Below are positions 54,664-63,789 of a stretch of DNA of 64,000 bases, piece by piece. The notes below the pieces were generated by a model. The model did no database searches and had not been told where the DNA came from. It worked only from the letters and a program-made list of their open reading frames with translations. Position 1 is the first letter of the stretch, and every line of letters begins with the position of its first letter. This stretch comes from CAYZGU01 sp964478165 (lineage in GTDB: Bacteria > Poribacteria > WGA-4E > JAJDTR01): positions 1 to 64,000 of the forward strand of contig CAYZGU010000027.1 in assembly GCA_964478165.1 (NCBI GenBank). The letters are read 5' to 3'. The translations under genes were made by a program, and so were the position numbers.

Positions 54664-55578
54664 ATGGCAAGTAGGTCAATCCAGATTCTAATCGTAGCTA
54701 CCCACCCCGCCGATACATTTGACATGGCGGGCGGCACGCTCGCGCATCATGCAGATCAAGGCGATAAGATAACAGCTGTTATCGCTACTACGGGCGTGCG
54801 CTCCCACCACTGGGAACTGGCGGAGAAAAAACGTCTGGAAGGTGCCAATCTCGATGTCGAGAAGTTTGTCGAAAAGGCAGCTGCGGAAAAACTTGAAGAG
54901 GTACGTAATGCGTGTCGAATTATGGGCTATGACGATGTGCGCGATCTGGGTTTTGAAGATGATGATATTCTGGTAACACAGGACAAAATTGAGGCAATTG
55001 CCGATGCTATACGTGATGTGAGGCCAGACATTCTTATCTCTCACCATCCTTTTGAAAGTGGTGGTTTGAAGATGCACGGGACCATCGGGCAGGCAACAAT
55101 GTACGCCTGGCAGGTTGCGTCCGGAACTGGTCGTGGCAGGCAACTTCGCCATTCGGTGCCCTGTATCTATTTCATGAATCCGATGGCCTACATGGGCAAC
55201 AATAGTCTACAATATGCGTCTACGGCACGTGCCGATTTGTATGTTGATATTACAGACGTCATCGACAAAAAGGTGCAGGCACTGGATTACATCTCGAGTC
55301 AGTTTTATGGGGGCCCCTACGCACGAAAGCGCTCAGAAACTGATGACGGTGCGCACGGAAACAAAGCGCGTGTGGCATATGCCGAACAGTTTCAGCGATT
55401 CTATCCATTGGTGCGCCATACCCTACCGATTACCGATGCGGAGTTGGATCACATCGACCAGCATCCTGAGGTCGGGATGGCGCGATTGAGTGAAATGGTC
55501 GGTGCTTTTTCACCCTTACCGGCTAACATGTCGTTCACTTCAGAGCACCGGACACCTAAAGAGAAGTATAACGACTAA
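54664..55578 (+). CDS. PIG-L/LmbE family protein with altered catalytic motif
   Basis: A 304-residue Rossmann-like protein of the PIG-L deacetylase family, which remove acetyl groups from N-acetylglucosamine conjugates using zinc. The N-terminal motif, normally HPDDE, reads THPADTFDMAGGTLA. The zinc ligands His14 and Asp17 remain, but the general-base Asp is Ala16 and the Glu is Thr18. The second region ISHHPFE with KMHGTIGQ supplies a possible third zinc His. Activity may therefore be lost or changed. AAAGGA before ATG 54664 sets the start; the frame is open to 54631. It stands between two carbohydrate-related genes, suggesting an amino-sugar substrate. Confidence 0.8.
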   Translation: MASRSIQILIVATHPADTFDMAGGTLAHHADQGDKITAVIATTGVRSHHWELAEKKRLEGANLDVEKFVEKAAAEKLEEVRNACRIMGYDDVRDLGFEDDDILVTQDKIEAIADAIRDVRPDILISHHPFESGGLKMHGTIGQATMYAWQVASGTGRGRQLRHSVPCIYFMNPMAYMGNNSLQYASTARADLYVDITDVIDKKVQALDYISSQFYGGPYARKRSETDDGAHGNKARVAYAEQFQRFYPLVRHTLPITDAELDHIDQHPEVGMARLSEMVGAFSPLPANMSFTSEHRTPKEKYND

Positions 55579-55834
55579 AGTCCCTAAGGAAAATTGCGGC
55601 GATGTCGTGGAAGCTCAAGCTCGGTTCTTTACGGAGAGCAAGGCACGAGTGACAGTCAGGTTTTGCTGCAATGTTCCTTTGTCCAAGAGTCATCTTCATC
55701 GAATTTCGGGACTGTGATATGTTACTGTCGCTGCCTTCTCTTTTCCACGGCGCAATCAAGAACACAGTGCACATTAGAGCTTGGCGTGTTCGAGGGAACA
55801 ACATCGTCATTCAGGTTATGTGAGGAAAATCGTA

Positions 55835-57628
55835 ATGAAGCTGCGAAATCTAATGTTTGCACTCGCTTTTGGGGTCTCGGTCCTGGCCCATGGAAACGAT
55901 AGCGCAGACCAGGCCCAAAATCTGTTTCCAAATCCAGCCTTCAACGAGTTTGTAGGGAACTTGCCAGTAGGTTGGAGCGATACTATTTGGAATCGCTCCA
56001 TGACACGGGTCACAATCGACAAGTTAGAACCCGGGCGGAACGGTACAGGCTACTGTTTGGAGATAGAACCAGGTACGCCCATGGCGGTTGTTTTATTATC
56101 TGCGCGATCGTTTTCCGTATCAGCCAATCAGGATTACCTTTTCAAGGGTTACTACTCGTCAACTTGTCAAGGGACAACGACGAACAAAAAGTGGCTGAAT
56201 GCCGAAGGCGTCTCGCTGTCGGGTAGTTGGCTGGACGCTCAGAAGGAAAAGGTCGGTGTATTCAATATTGTTCTGCCGGATACCCAAGACCGCTGGGTTG
56301 AGTGCTTCCAGGAAGTGCGGTCACCGGAAACTGCTCAAGCACTGCAAATTGTCATTAGCCGCCGATGGGTCGGTGGGCGGTTGCGCTTCGATGACTTTTC
56401 GCTTCGCGAAGGGAAAATTCGGGATTATGCGGAGGAATTTTCTATAGCAGTAGTACCTGAGGACCAATTTTTCCCAATCTTCGGTTGGTTAACTCCTGGT
56501 AACCCGGTACCACACTTTCGAGGCCACAATGGTCCGAATACAGCTGACGATTACTACCACGCGGAGTACGCGCTAGCGAATTTCAACATTAATCTCGAGC
56601 TTGATGAATATGCTGGGTTTGGGGTGAAGCACCGTCCTCTTGGCGAACTGGATGACACAAAGTTGTTGGAGTTTGCCGAGGATCCGCAAGTTTGGTGGTT
56701 TGGCGGGGCGGATGAACCAGGCGAGAAGGAATTTCCACATCTAGCGGAGATAAATAAAAGAATCCGGCGATTTGCCCCCTCCAAGGGTTTTTGGTCAAAT
56801 TTGTTTCCCACATACGCTGACGATTTCAAGGCAAGCTGGGATAACTACGACCATTACATCAAGTCGTACATAGACATCGTCAAACCGTCCGTGTTGACCT
56901 ATGACCATTACTGTATGGTTGGCAAGGATCCCCGTGTTCATGCGGATAGTTGGTATAGCCCGAATCGGAAAGGAGATTATTTTCCCAATTTGGAGATTGT
57001 GCGGCAACGCACCATAGAATCATCTGTCGAATTCGGGGTAATTGTTTCCGTTGGAACGTTCGGACCAGTTCGGGGAGTCAGCGAGGCGGAGGCTCGATTT
57101 CAGGTCTTTACGACGCTCGCATACGGAGCGAGATCGCTAGGTTGGTTCTGCTATCTGACCGAGATTCCTTACGGGAATTGGACGAATTGGGAGGACATGG
57201 TGATTAACCGGGATGGAACGCGTACGCGCCACTACGCAATGTTGAAGTACCTGAATGGTGAAGTGCTTGCGTTGGCCCCGACGCTTCTCCGTCTGAGGTC
57301 AACAGGCGTTTATCACACTAATCCGCTCCCACCGCTGACCCAACCGATTAAGGAATCAACACTTGTAGCATCTATCAGTGGCGGGATGGGATTGGTTGGA
57401 GAGTTCAAGACTGAGGGAGATAACAAAAGGTATGTTCTGGTGGTGAATCGAGACTTTATCGATACGGCACGCTTCAAGATAAGATTCCGAGACCCACCTG
57501 AAAACTTGCTAGAGGTGTCCAAGCAGACAGGAGGGAAAGGAGCGATCACGGACTATGTGGCAACTACTGGTGAATTTGAACTGGATCTTGTCGGTGGAGA
57601 CGGCCGTCTGTTTTATCTGATGGAGTAG
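55835..57628 (+). CDS. Secreted glycoside-hydrolase-like protein with N-terminal carbohydrate-binding-like domain
   Basis: A 597-residue exported protein. A signal peptide (LMFALAFGVSVLAHG) is followed by a beta-sandwich module (about 30-195) starting NLFPNPAFNEFVGNLPVGWSD, as in CBM4/9-like domains, and ending in RLRFDDFSLREG. The rest looks like a TIM-barrel glycosidase (WWFGGADEPGEKEFPHL, YGARSLGWFCYLTE) with a C-terminal beta domain (YVLVVNRDF). The acidic GADEPGE segment is where a catalytic Glu might lie. I cannot name the family. GAGGAAAA eight bases before ATG 55835 fixes the start. It is the last gene before the cobalamin-regulated unit. Confidence 0.7.
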   Translation: MKLRNLMFALAFGVSVLAHGNDSADQAQNLFPNPAFNEFVGNLPVGWSDTIWNRSMTRVTIDKLEPGRNGTGYCLEIEPGTPMAVVLLSARSFSVSANQDYLFKGYYSSTCQGTTTNKKWLNAEGVSLSGSWLDAQKEKVGVFNIVLPDTQDRWVECFQEVRSPETAQALQIVISRRWVGGRLRFDDFSLREGKIRDYAEEFSIAVVPEDQFFPIFGWLTPGNPVPHFRGHNGPNTADDYYHAEYALANFNINLELDEYAGFGVKHRPLGELDDTKLLEFAEDPQVWWFGGADEPGEKEFPHLAEINKRIRRFAPSKGFWSNLFPTYADDFKASWDNYDHYIKSYIDIVKPSVLTYDHYCMVGKDPRVHADSWYSPNRKGDYFPNLEIVRQRTIESSVEFGVIVSVGTFGPVRGVSEAEARFQVFTTLAYGARSLGWFCYLTEIPYGNWTNWEDMVINRDGTRTRHYAMLKYLNGEVLALAPTLLRLRSTGVYHTNPLPPLTQPIKESTLVASISGGMGLVGEFKTEGDNKRYVLVVNRDFIDTARFKIRFRDPPENLLEVSKQTGGKGAITDYVATTGEFELDLVGGDGRLFYLME

Positions 57629-57694
57629 CTACTAGTGGGAACAGGAGCAGACGAGAGGAGCACTGGAGTTCTTAAAAAGACTAGTAATTTGCTG

Positions 57695-57723
57695 TTGACA
57701 ATAAGCCAACAACTTGGTAGAAT
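57695..57723 (+). promoter_or_regulatory. Near-consensus promoter for the cobalamin-riboswitch transcript
   Basis: TTGACA (57695-57700), a 17-base spacer and TAGAAT (57718-57723) lie about 50 bases upstream of the riboswitch. Transcription would start near 57730 and give a leader of about 410 bases. Confidence 0.75.
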
Positions 57724-57774
57724 GCATTAGGTAATGCAAGACTAAAACTATCATTCAAAAATTGAATATAGATG

Positions 57775-57950
57775 ATTCGGGGGCCGGCAGCTATTGATTG
57801 TTGCCGGAGAATAGGGAAGTGCGGTTAGAATCCGCCACGGCCCCGCCACTGTGTATATGACGGAAAATCGTGCCGAATACGCCACTGTCCCAAGTTGTCA
57901 GGATGGGAAGGCAGGCACGAGTTGTTGTAAGTCAGGAGACCTACCCGAAT
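57775..57950 (+). promoter_or_regulatory. Cobalamin (B12) riboswitch
   Basis: The aptamer core is very well conserved. In order it has GGGAAGTGCGGTTAGAATCC (57814 onward), CCCCGCCACTGT (57841-57852), a second GCCACTG, GGGAAGGC (57905-57912) and the B12 box AGTCAGGAGACCTACC (57930-57945). The ends pair as ATTCGGG (57775-57781) with CCCGAAT (57944-57950) to form the closing P1 stem. It binds adenosyl- or another cobalamin and would lower expression when the vitamin is plentiful. An intrinsic terminator 118 bases downstream suggests transcriptional control. The regulated genes are the propeller lipoprotein and probably the two genes after it. Confidence 0.95.
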
Positions 57951-58067
57951 TGGTTTCACGTATGAGCTTTCGCGGGAATGCTGTGGGACAGAGAACGGGT
58001 TCGCCATGTATTAATATCGTAAAAATACATTCGCGCATATCATGCAGTGGGCGAAAACCGAACTCCA

Positions 58068-58100
58068 CCCCAGTTCCCTACTCGGAAGCTGGGGTTTTTT
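58068..58100 (+). terminator. Intrinsic terminator in the riboswitch expression platform
   Basis: Arms CCCCAGTTCC and GGAA-G-CTGGGG pair over ten bases with one bulged G and a six-base loop, followed by six T (58095-58100). It lies after the aptamer and 43 bases before the first gene, so it would stop transcription when cobalamin is bound. Confidence 0.9.
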
Positions 58101-58143
58101 GTTTCCATTATACGTTGGTCGAAATAGACGGAAGGGTAAGACA

Positions 58144-59325
58144 ATGTTGTCACATGCGGTCGGTTCGTTTCGCGGCACTCTGCAGGCACGTTTCGATATA
58201 CGCCAACTTACATTAATTCTTCTCCCCATACTACTTGCACTTGTTTCCTGTATCGTATCGGCACAAACTGAGGTCCAAAACCTGGCAGTGGTTGTCAACG
58301 GCCTAGCGAATCGCGATCTTGATATATCTCCCTCACTTTCGATTGTTGATCTGGACGATCCTGATTTTGAAAAAGCGGTTGAGAACGAAATTATTTCGCT
58401 TGGTTCTGCTCCCAACGATATACAGGTGCAAGGCAATCTGGCATATGTTGTCAATACGTTCAGCGATAATGTACAGATTATTGATTTGCTTAACAGAATT
58501 AGCCTTGGCGAGATTCCAATAGGCCCTGGTACGCTTCCAGAGAAGATTGCGTTTTTGAATGAATATCAGGCGTATGTGGTTTGCAATGGAACAGATGAAG
58601 TAAGAGTCCTTAATGTGGTGGAACGCCGTGTCCTCAAGGCCATCTCCGTTGGACCTGCTCCATGGGGCATAGCTATACTCCATGGCAAAGCTTATGTTGC
58701 AAATTCCGCAGCGGTTTGGAACGCAGTTGCTCAGAAAATGAACTATGGTGACAGTTCTGTGACAGTAATTGATACCATTAGTGACACAGTTTTGAAGACA
58801 ATTCCTATGCCGTTGAATACCACTGATGTTACATCCGATGGTCATTTTCGTGTACTGGCGTTATCAACCGGCGACTTTGGAGTCACTCTAGGAAGCCTTG
58901 TCATTATTAATGGAGATCGCGATGAAATCGAAAAGACAGTTAGGCTCCAAGTTACCCCTTCGCATACGCCTGTCGTAGATTCTAGAGGTCGCGCATATAT
59001 CGGGAGTTCCGCTGGAATGCTTGTATATGATTTGCTTAGTGGAACATTCCTTCACGACCGAGACGAGGTGCTTAACGCATTTGGGAGTGGATTCGGTATG
59101 GCCCTGGATGCACATGATAATGTGTACATCACGGTACCAGATTGGAGCGGTGGGAAATTCGATGAACTGCGCGTTAAGGCAGCCAATGATATTCTTACGA
59201 AAGTCTATAGAGTTGGTAGTGGGGCCTCATTTGTCGCGATTGCGCAGATTCAACCAACCCAAACCTCTGTGGGTCCAAGGGATAAGATGTTAACTAGGTT
59301 GGGAGATATTAAGTCCCATTATTGA
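58144..59325 (+). CDS. YncE-like beta-propeller lipoprotein, candidate BtuG-like cobalamin-binding protein
   Basis: A 393-residue protein with a lipoprotein signal (hydrophobic LTLILLPILLALVSC, lipobox LVSC, Cys36). It has YncE-type blades such as LAYVVNTFSDNVQIIDL, AYVVCNGTDEVRVLNV and SSVTVIDTISDTVLKTI, consistent with a seven-bladed propeller. BtuG of Bacteroides, a surface propeller lipoprotein, captures cobalamin with extreme affinity. Fold, lipid anchor and a B12 riboswitch directly upstream make a similar role likely here, but no binding residue can be assigned. ATG 58144 follows a GGAAGGG ribosome site. The frame is open to 58042, but that part overlaps the terminator. Confidence 0.8.
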   Translation: MLSHAVGSFRGTLQARFDIRQLTLILLPILLALVSCIVSAQTEVQNLAVVVNGLANRDLDISPSLSIVDLDDPDFEKAVENEIISLGSAPNDIQVQGNLAYVVNTFSDNVQIIDLLNRISLGEIPIGPGTLPEKIAFLNEYQAYVVCNGTDEVRVLNVVERRVLKAISVGPAPWGIAILHGKAYVANSAAVWNAVAQKMNYGDSSVTVIDTISDTVLKTIPMPLNTTDVTSDGHFRVLALSTGDFGVTLGSLVIINGDRDEIEKTVRLQVTPSHTPVVDSRGRAYIGSSAGMLVYDLLSGTFLHDRDEVLNAFGSGFGMALDAHDNVYITVPDWSGGKFDELRVKAANDILTKVYRVGSGASFVAIAQIQPTQTSVGPRDKMLTRLGDIKSHY

Positions 59326-59425
59326 GCGAGATAAATTGGAGCTACAGAATCTATCCCGTGCAATATCTAGGGATTAGATGAAGGGGAATTCAGATCTGAA
59401 GAACTGACCTTTTTGTACCTCACCC

Positions 59426-61465
59426 ATGAAAGCAATCGAGAATTCATATCAGGTTACAGGTTTTAGCTCTCATCTACTCATCTTAGTTGCTCTTGTGGTT
59501 TTTTCTTTCAGTTGCTCACAAGGAGACGTCAAAGTTCCTTCTTCATGGGAAGTCACATTCTTTTCTCTGGGTGCTAGAATCCACTTCCGTTCTCCCGATC
59601 GAGCAGAGGTGCAGCGGGTTCAAGTTTTCGAGGAGGCGGGAACCGGAGAGGTTCCGGTTGTTCGAATGGATCTAAACGGTTATCCGCGTTTGACAGAGAC
59701 TGTCTACTTTCGATGGAAGAAAGGAACCGCATACCGATTTGAGGTCGCATATGAGGGGAACGAGCTAACTTCCAGAACTGTGCGCTCTAGTCAATCTGAT
59801 TTACAAGGTTCAATCGAAATTTCAATTCCCTACGCTACAAATGATGCGAAGAGAATGAAATCTGAAGATTCTACTCATGATAGAAGCGTTGAATCATTGG
59901 TGTTACGAGGCAGCAACATCATCATGACCGTGCTCATTCGGAATGAATTGGAAGCCCCACTCACATACGATGTGCAGCTCAGAATTCCCTCAGAGATTGA
60001 GGTGGAGCAGATGCCCTCTGTCTGGCAGATTCGTACTGATTGTAGCCCGGACCCGTTGTCCATTTTCGACGAAGAACAACTTACCTTTTCTGCCAAGGGA
60101 GAGGTTGGAGAGGAGATTCCCGTGACTACTCTCACTTCGGCTGGTAGATTTACGATTGAATCAGATCTCCGGTATAGTCAATTGGCCTTGAGCATTCCTG
60201 ATGAGGGCCTTTCTGTCCTGGGACCAATCCACGCCGGTATCCGCTTCGAAAATTCGTCGGGCGCGGTATGGAATCGGTACACCACGGTCTCATTGCGCTC
60301 GGCAACAATGCGTGAAATTGCCCTGCAACTTTCAATTGAAGACGTCTTAATGCCAACAAACGCATCGGGTGTGTTCGATTCGCGTCAACGGGTAGATGCC
60401 ATCTCCTATCCGCGTCCCCTATTCGGTCGTTTCGGAAAATGGTTGGGGATGGAAGCTTCACCAATGAACCATTTTCAACCGATATCGCATCAGTCAGTGC
60501 GTCTGCGAAACAAGAGTGAAGACGCGATTCACGTTGTCGTTTCCGCTATTAACCGCGATCTCAGAAGTGGTGAGGCTCTTCCTTTTCTGGCTCCCCCCGA
60601 GGCTATCAATGGCGGTAGTAATCGAAGCCTTAGTTTCGTGAGTTTGTCCGGTAAAAGTACGACCGATGTTTCATTGCCAATCTATTTCAATCCGTCAGAG
60701 GCAGAAAAATCGCAATCAGCTGACTTTCTGGGAACAGGTCAGTATGAACGAGAGATCGAGGTGAAAGTTTGGGGCAGTGATGTAACTGTCCTCCGGGTTA
60801 AACGACCATTACGCATTGTAACACCGAACTTTCATGCCTTTCTTGTGACCATCTGCGCATTTGCTGTAATGATTCTGGGTATCTTCTTATTTGCCCGTTT
60901 TCATCAATTGATTTTCAGTAGGTTCTCTACCAAACAGCTCATCCTTATTGCTCTTTTCGGCACGACGATCTTCGTTGCCGTAAGCGTTCCAGCAACACTG
61001 TTTTCGAATCTGATTTCTGCATTACTTGGCCCAATTGCATTTCTGGTCACCGGGTTGATGAGTGAGATGTTATACTACTGCTTACTGACGTCGCTGCTGA
61101 CGCTTCTTCCCAAACCAGGTGTAATTGCTCTTGTTTCATCAGTTCGATTGCTGCTCGGCGGTGTTACACTGGGATTGTTCAATCCGATGGTTTTGGTCTA
61201 CACTGTTGTGAGTGTTTTGCTCCTGGAAATAGGTTTTCAAATTACGCGGAACGGTAGAAACGTATTACTTCTAGCACTGGCATTTGGTGTCTGTGATGTT
61301 CTTGCTGTATACGTTGAATTTCAACTGAGCATGGCTCTCTACCGATTATTTTACGCCGAGTGGTTCATCTTAACCCGCCTGGTAGTGGATGGATTTACGT
61401 ATACATTCATCGGTGTGTTTTTGGGTAGGCGTCTAGGAAAAGGGTTGTGGCGGGTGGCAGAGTAG
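59426..61465 (+). CDS. Large extracytoplasmic domain fused to an ECF S-component-like membrane domain
   Basis: A 679-residue protein. A signal or anchor helix (about 15-29) is followed by about 450 extracytoplasmic residues made of beta-rich segments, then seven or so helices. The first (near 478-498) is a lone helix. From about 505 the pattern TKQLILIALFGTTIFVAV, NLISALLGPIAFLVTGLMSE, PKPGVIALVSSVRLLLGG and VVSVLLLEIGFQITR matches ECF S-components of the YkoE/CbrT sort, which bind a vitamin and pair with EcfT/EcfA. Since it lies 100 bases after a B12-riboswitch-controlled gene, cobalamin is the likely substrate. No EcfT or ATPase gene is in view. ATG 59426 has no clear ribosome site, so translation may be coupled. 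Confidence 0.65.
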   Translation: MKAIENSYQVTGFSSHLLILVALVVFSFSCSQGDVKVPSSWEVTFFSLGARIHFRSPDRAEVQRVQVFEEAGTGEVPVVRMDLNGYPRLTETVYFRWKKGTAYRFEVAYEGNELTSRTVRSSQSDLQGSIEISIPYATNDAKRMKSEDSTHDRSVESLVLRGSNIIMTVLIRNELEAPLTYDVQLRIPSEIEVEQMPSVWQIRTDCSPDPLSIFDEEQLTFSAKGEVGEEIPVTTLTSAGRFTIESDLRYSQLALSIPDEGLSVLGPIHAGIRFENSSGAVWNRYTTVSLRSATMREIALQLSIEDVLMPTNASGVFDSRQRVDAISYPRPLFGRFGKWLGMEASPMNHFQPISHQSVRLRNKSEDAIHVVVSAINRDLRSGEALPFLAPPEAINGGSNRSLSFVSLSGKSTTDVSLPIYFNPSEAEKSQSADFLGTGQYEREIEVKVWGSDVTVLRVKRPLRIVTPNFHAFLVTICAFAVMILGIFLFARFHQLIFSRFSTKQLILIALFGTTIFVAVSVPATLFSNLISALLGPIAFLVTGLMSEMLYYCLLTSLLTLLPKPGVIALVSSVRLLLGGVTLGLFNPMVLVYTVVSVLLLEIGFQITRNGRNVLLLALAFGVCDVLAVYVEFQLSMALYRLFYAEWFILTRLVVDGFTYTFIGVFLGRRLGKGLWRVAE

Positions 61466-61505
61466 AAGCCTAGGCATTCTCGATGGACTACGCATGGACT
61501 AAGCT

Positions 61506-63191
61506 ATGAAAATTAAAAACGGACTATTGACTATCTCTCTAGGTCTTCTGTTCTGTTATCTTTACTTGGTTTGCTCGTCGCAGGGAGCGAACGAATCTCA
61601 GCATCTGGTCACTTTTACACGGTTGGGAATCGTGATTGAGGCTAGAAATGACGGTTCTAAATCCACCGAGGTTCTAGTAAAATCTGAAACGGATTCAAAT
61701 CTTGTACTCGCTGAATCAATTGACAATAACCGCCTGTTCCTAAAGGTTAGATGGAAGCCCAATACGCTCTATCATATCTGCGCGGATGTGATCGGGGTTT
61801 GCGCGCATAGTATTTCTCCTTTCAAACCCAGTGCCTATCAGATTCGGACAATCGAGTTGAGCAACATACTACCTCTGCTTGCGAACTTAAAACAGCCTGC
61901 GAAGCCCACAACCGTGGCGTTTTCTCCTGGAGGAGATCGACTGGCGATTGCGAGTGATGCCGGTCATCTGGCAGTCTTCAAGCCAATGAGTGGTGAGAAA
62001 ATCTGGACCACGCGGATATCGGAAGGCTATATCAAGCACGCAACCTTCGGTCTTAACGGAGAGCGTCTTTACATTGGAGAGCAATCAGGCGATGGATTTG
62101 TCTATGCGTACGATCTATCGGCTCCAAAACCCAGTCGCTTGTGGATGTATCGAACGGCAGACGACATTGACACCTCTCGTCCTGAAAATCCGAACGACGT
62201 GTACGCATGGGTTCAGTATCCTGGTCCCTATCGCATCTCCATTATAGGTGATGGTGATGTCGTTGTGGCGGCGAATCATTCTTGGAACAGAGACGGAGTG
62301 AGCTTGCGGAAATCGCAACTCTATCGTTTTGATGGTAAGACTGGCGAACTGAAATGGAAATGGCCACAGAATCAGCCACTATTAATGACTATCAAATGGT
62401 TTGATCACAGCCATGATGGTAAGACTATTGCCATCGTTTGTGACAACGGAACACATACAATGACCCCACGACATGAGTCAGGAACGCTATATGTCATCGA
62501 CGGTGGAACAGGTGACGTACGTTGGGACTACACTTTTGATCCCCTTCGGCCGTATTACCAGGAGGTAACGTTCTGGCGTGGGGTAAGTATCTCACCAAAT
62601 GGAAAATTTATCAGTATCTCAACCGATGATGGTCGTGCGTTCATCTTCAATGCGGCAAAATCAGAGAATCTATGGAGAACGGACCTCACGACTCCGATAA
62701 AAATTAGTGGCATTCCGATAACCGCCACCGCTGGCACCATTGATTCGAGCAACAACTTTGCGATCTTTGTTACGGGTGATACTTTTGTTCCGCACCACCT
62801 GCAGAAGGGTGCACAACAACCCCCGTCTGCCCATCCAAATGGGTTAACGCTTTTTGCCTACTCGTGGACCGGAGAGAAAGTTTGGAGGTGGGAGTTAGAA
62901 AACATGCCACAAGGTTTGTGCATAGATAATGTTGGGCGATACGCTGCTGTTAGCCAGTCGAAATCTAGTCGCAACATTAACGAACAGCTCCACGGCGTTT
63001 CTGTTTTTGATTTGGAAGCACAGGGCGGGAGCCTTTCCAAGTATCTCTATACCTATCGGACTCGGGGCAAGATTCCTTATGACACCATCGATATCAGCGC
63101 CAACGGCGAACTGATAGCGGTAATTGAATCGCCGCTGGTTATGCCGGACGAAACTGCGCGTGGGAAACATCGTGTGCATATCCTACAGTAG
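61506..63191 (+). CDS. Exported WD40/PQQ-type beta-propeller protein
   Basis: A 561-residue protein with a signal peptide (LLTISLGLLFCYLYLVC). Residues about 30-110 resemble the N-terminal domain of the preceding protein (VTFTRLGIVIEAR against VTFFSLGARIHFR, and VRWKPNTLYH against FRWKKGTAYR). From about 130 a propeller follows, with blades such as PTTVAFSPGGDRLAIASDAG, LYRFDGKTGELKWKWP, LYVIDGGTGDVRWDY and GVSISPNGKFISISTDDG. These mix WD40 and PQQ-dehydrogenase-like repeats, but cofactor residues are not evident. It lies 40 bases after the ECF-like gene and is probably in the same B12-controlled transcript, so a binding or scaffold role in uptake is an inference. Confidence 0.75.
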   Translation: MKIKNGLLTISLGLLFCYLYLVCSSQGANESQHLVTFTRLGIVIEARNDGSKSTEVLVKSETDSNLVLAESIDNNRLFLKVRWKPNTLYHICADVIGVCAHSISPFKPSAYQIRTIELSNILPLLANLKQPAKPTTVAFSPGGDRLAIASDAGHLAVFKPMSGEKIWTTRISEGYIKHATFGLNGERLYIGEQSGDGFVYAYDLSAPKPSRLWMYRTADDIDTSRPENPNDVYAWVQYPGPYRISIIGDGDVVVAANHSWNRDGVSLRKSQLYRFDGKTGELKWKWPQNQPLLMTIKWFDHSHDGKTIAIVCDNGTHTMTPRHESGTLYVIDGGTGDVRWDYTFDPLRPYYQEVTFWRGVSISPNGKFISISTDDGRAFIFNAAKSENLWRTDLTTPIKISGIPITATAGTIDSSNNFAIFVTGDTFVPHHLQKGAQQPPSAHPNGLTLFAYSWTGEKVWRWELENMPQGLCIDNVGRYAAVSQSKSSRNINEQLHGVSVFDLEAQGGSLSKYLYTYRTRGKIPYDTIDISANGELIAVIESPLVMPDETARGKHRVHILQ

Positions 63192-63789
63192 ATATTTTGT
63201 TGGCGGAGAGGTCCCATGAGGTTCATTTTCTTCGTCGAAATCGTCATTGTGAGGCTGCTATGGTGATAGGTGCTGAGAGCTCTTTCGACTCGATTATTCC
63301 CCCACGGGTGCTGGAATAAATCTGAATGCCGATGTAATTACGGTTGCCATGGGTGCATCAGCGCGTGAATAATTTGTGGCCCTATCCGAGCAGACGAGAT
63401 CAGTGGTTTTATATATGGATTCAAGAATCGACAGAATAATCTGCGACTCTGACACCGTAAAACATTCGGAATTCAGAAGCTGGTGATTACAAGGGTGAAT
63501 CACATGCCCATGTTTCATGTGTCCGGAGCAAAATTTCTTCCATTGTCGCTGTATCACGGTCTCTACATCAGTTGAGTTAATTGCGGAATGCTCGTCACCG
63601 CGTGTCTATCAATTCAAAGCGAACCCAAGGCATTACGAGAATCAGTCCTAGGCGTGTGAGTTGTGAAGACTAAAAGCGTGATTTATTTGTTGCAGGCTGA
63701 CGATTAATTCGGTACCCTAGGTTTCAAAGTTTAATAGATGATTGATTGTAATTCAGAATCGTAATCAGGGAGCATTGTTATATGCTGGC
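63192..63789. other. Intergenic stretch at the right end
   Basis: No gene is supported. A minus-strand frame at 63294-63557 has no ribosome site. No ECF transporter gene is found here, although the preceding cluster would lead one to look for it. Confidence 0.4.

Noticed and set aside
57851..58216. 121-codon frame across the riboswitch and terminator
   Set aside because: The sequence is explained by the cobalamin aptamer and the terminator hairpin, and it has no ribosome site.
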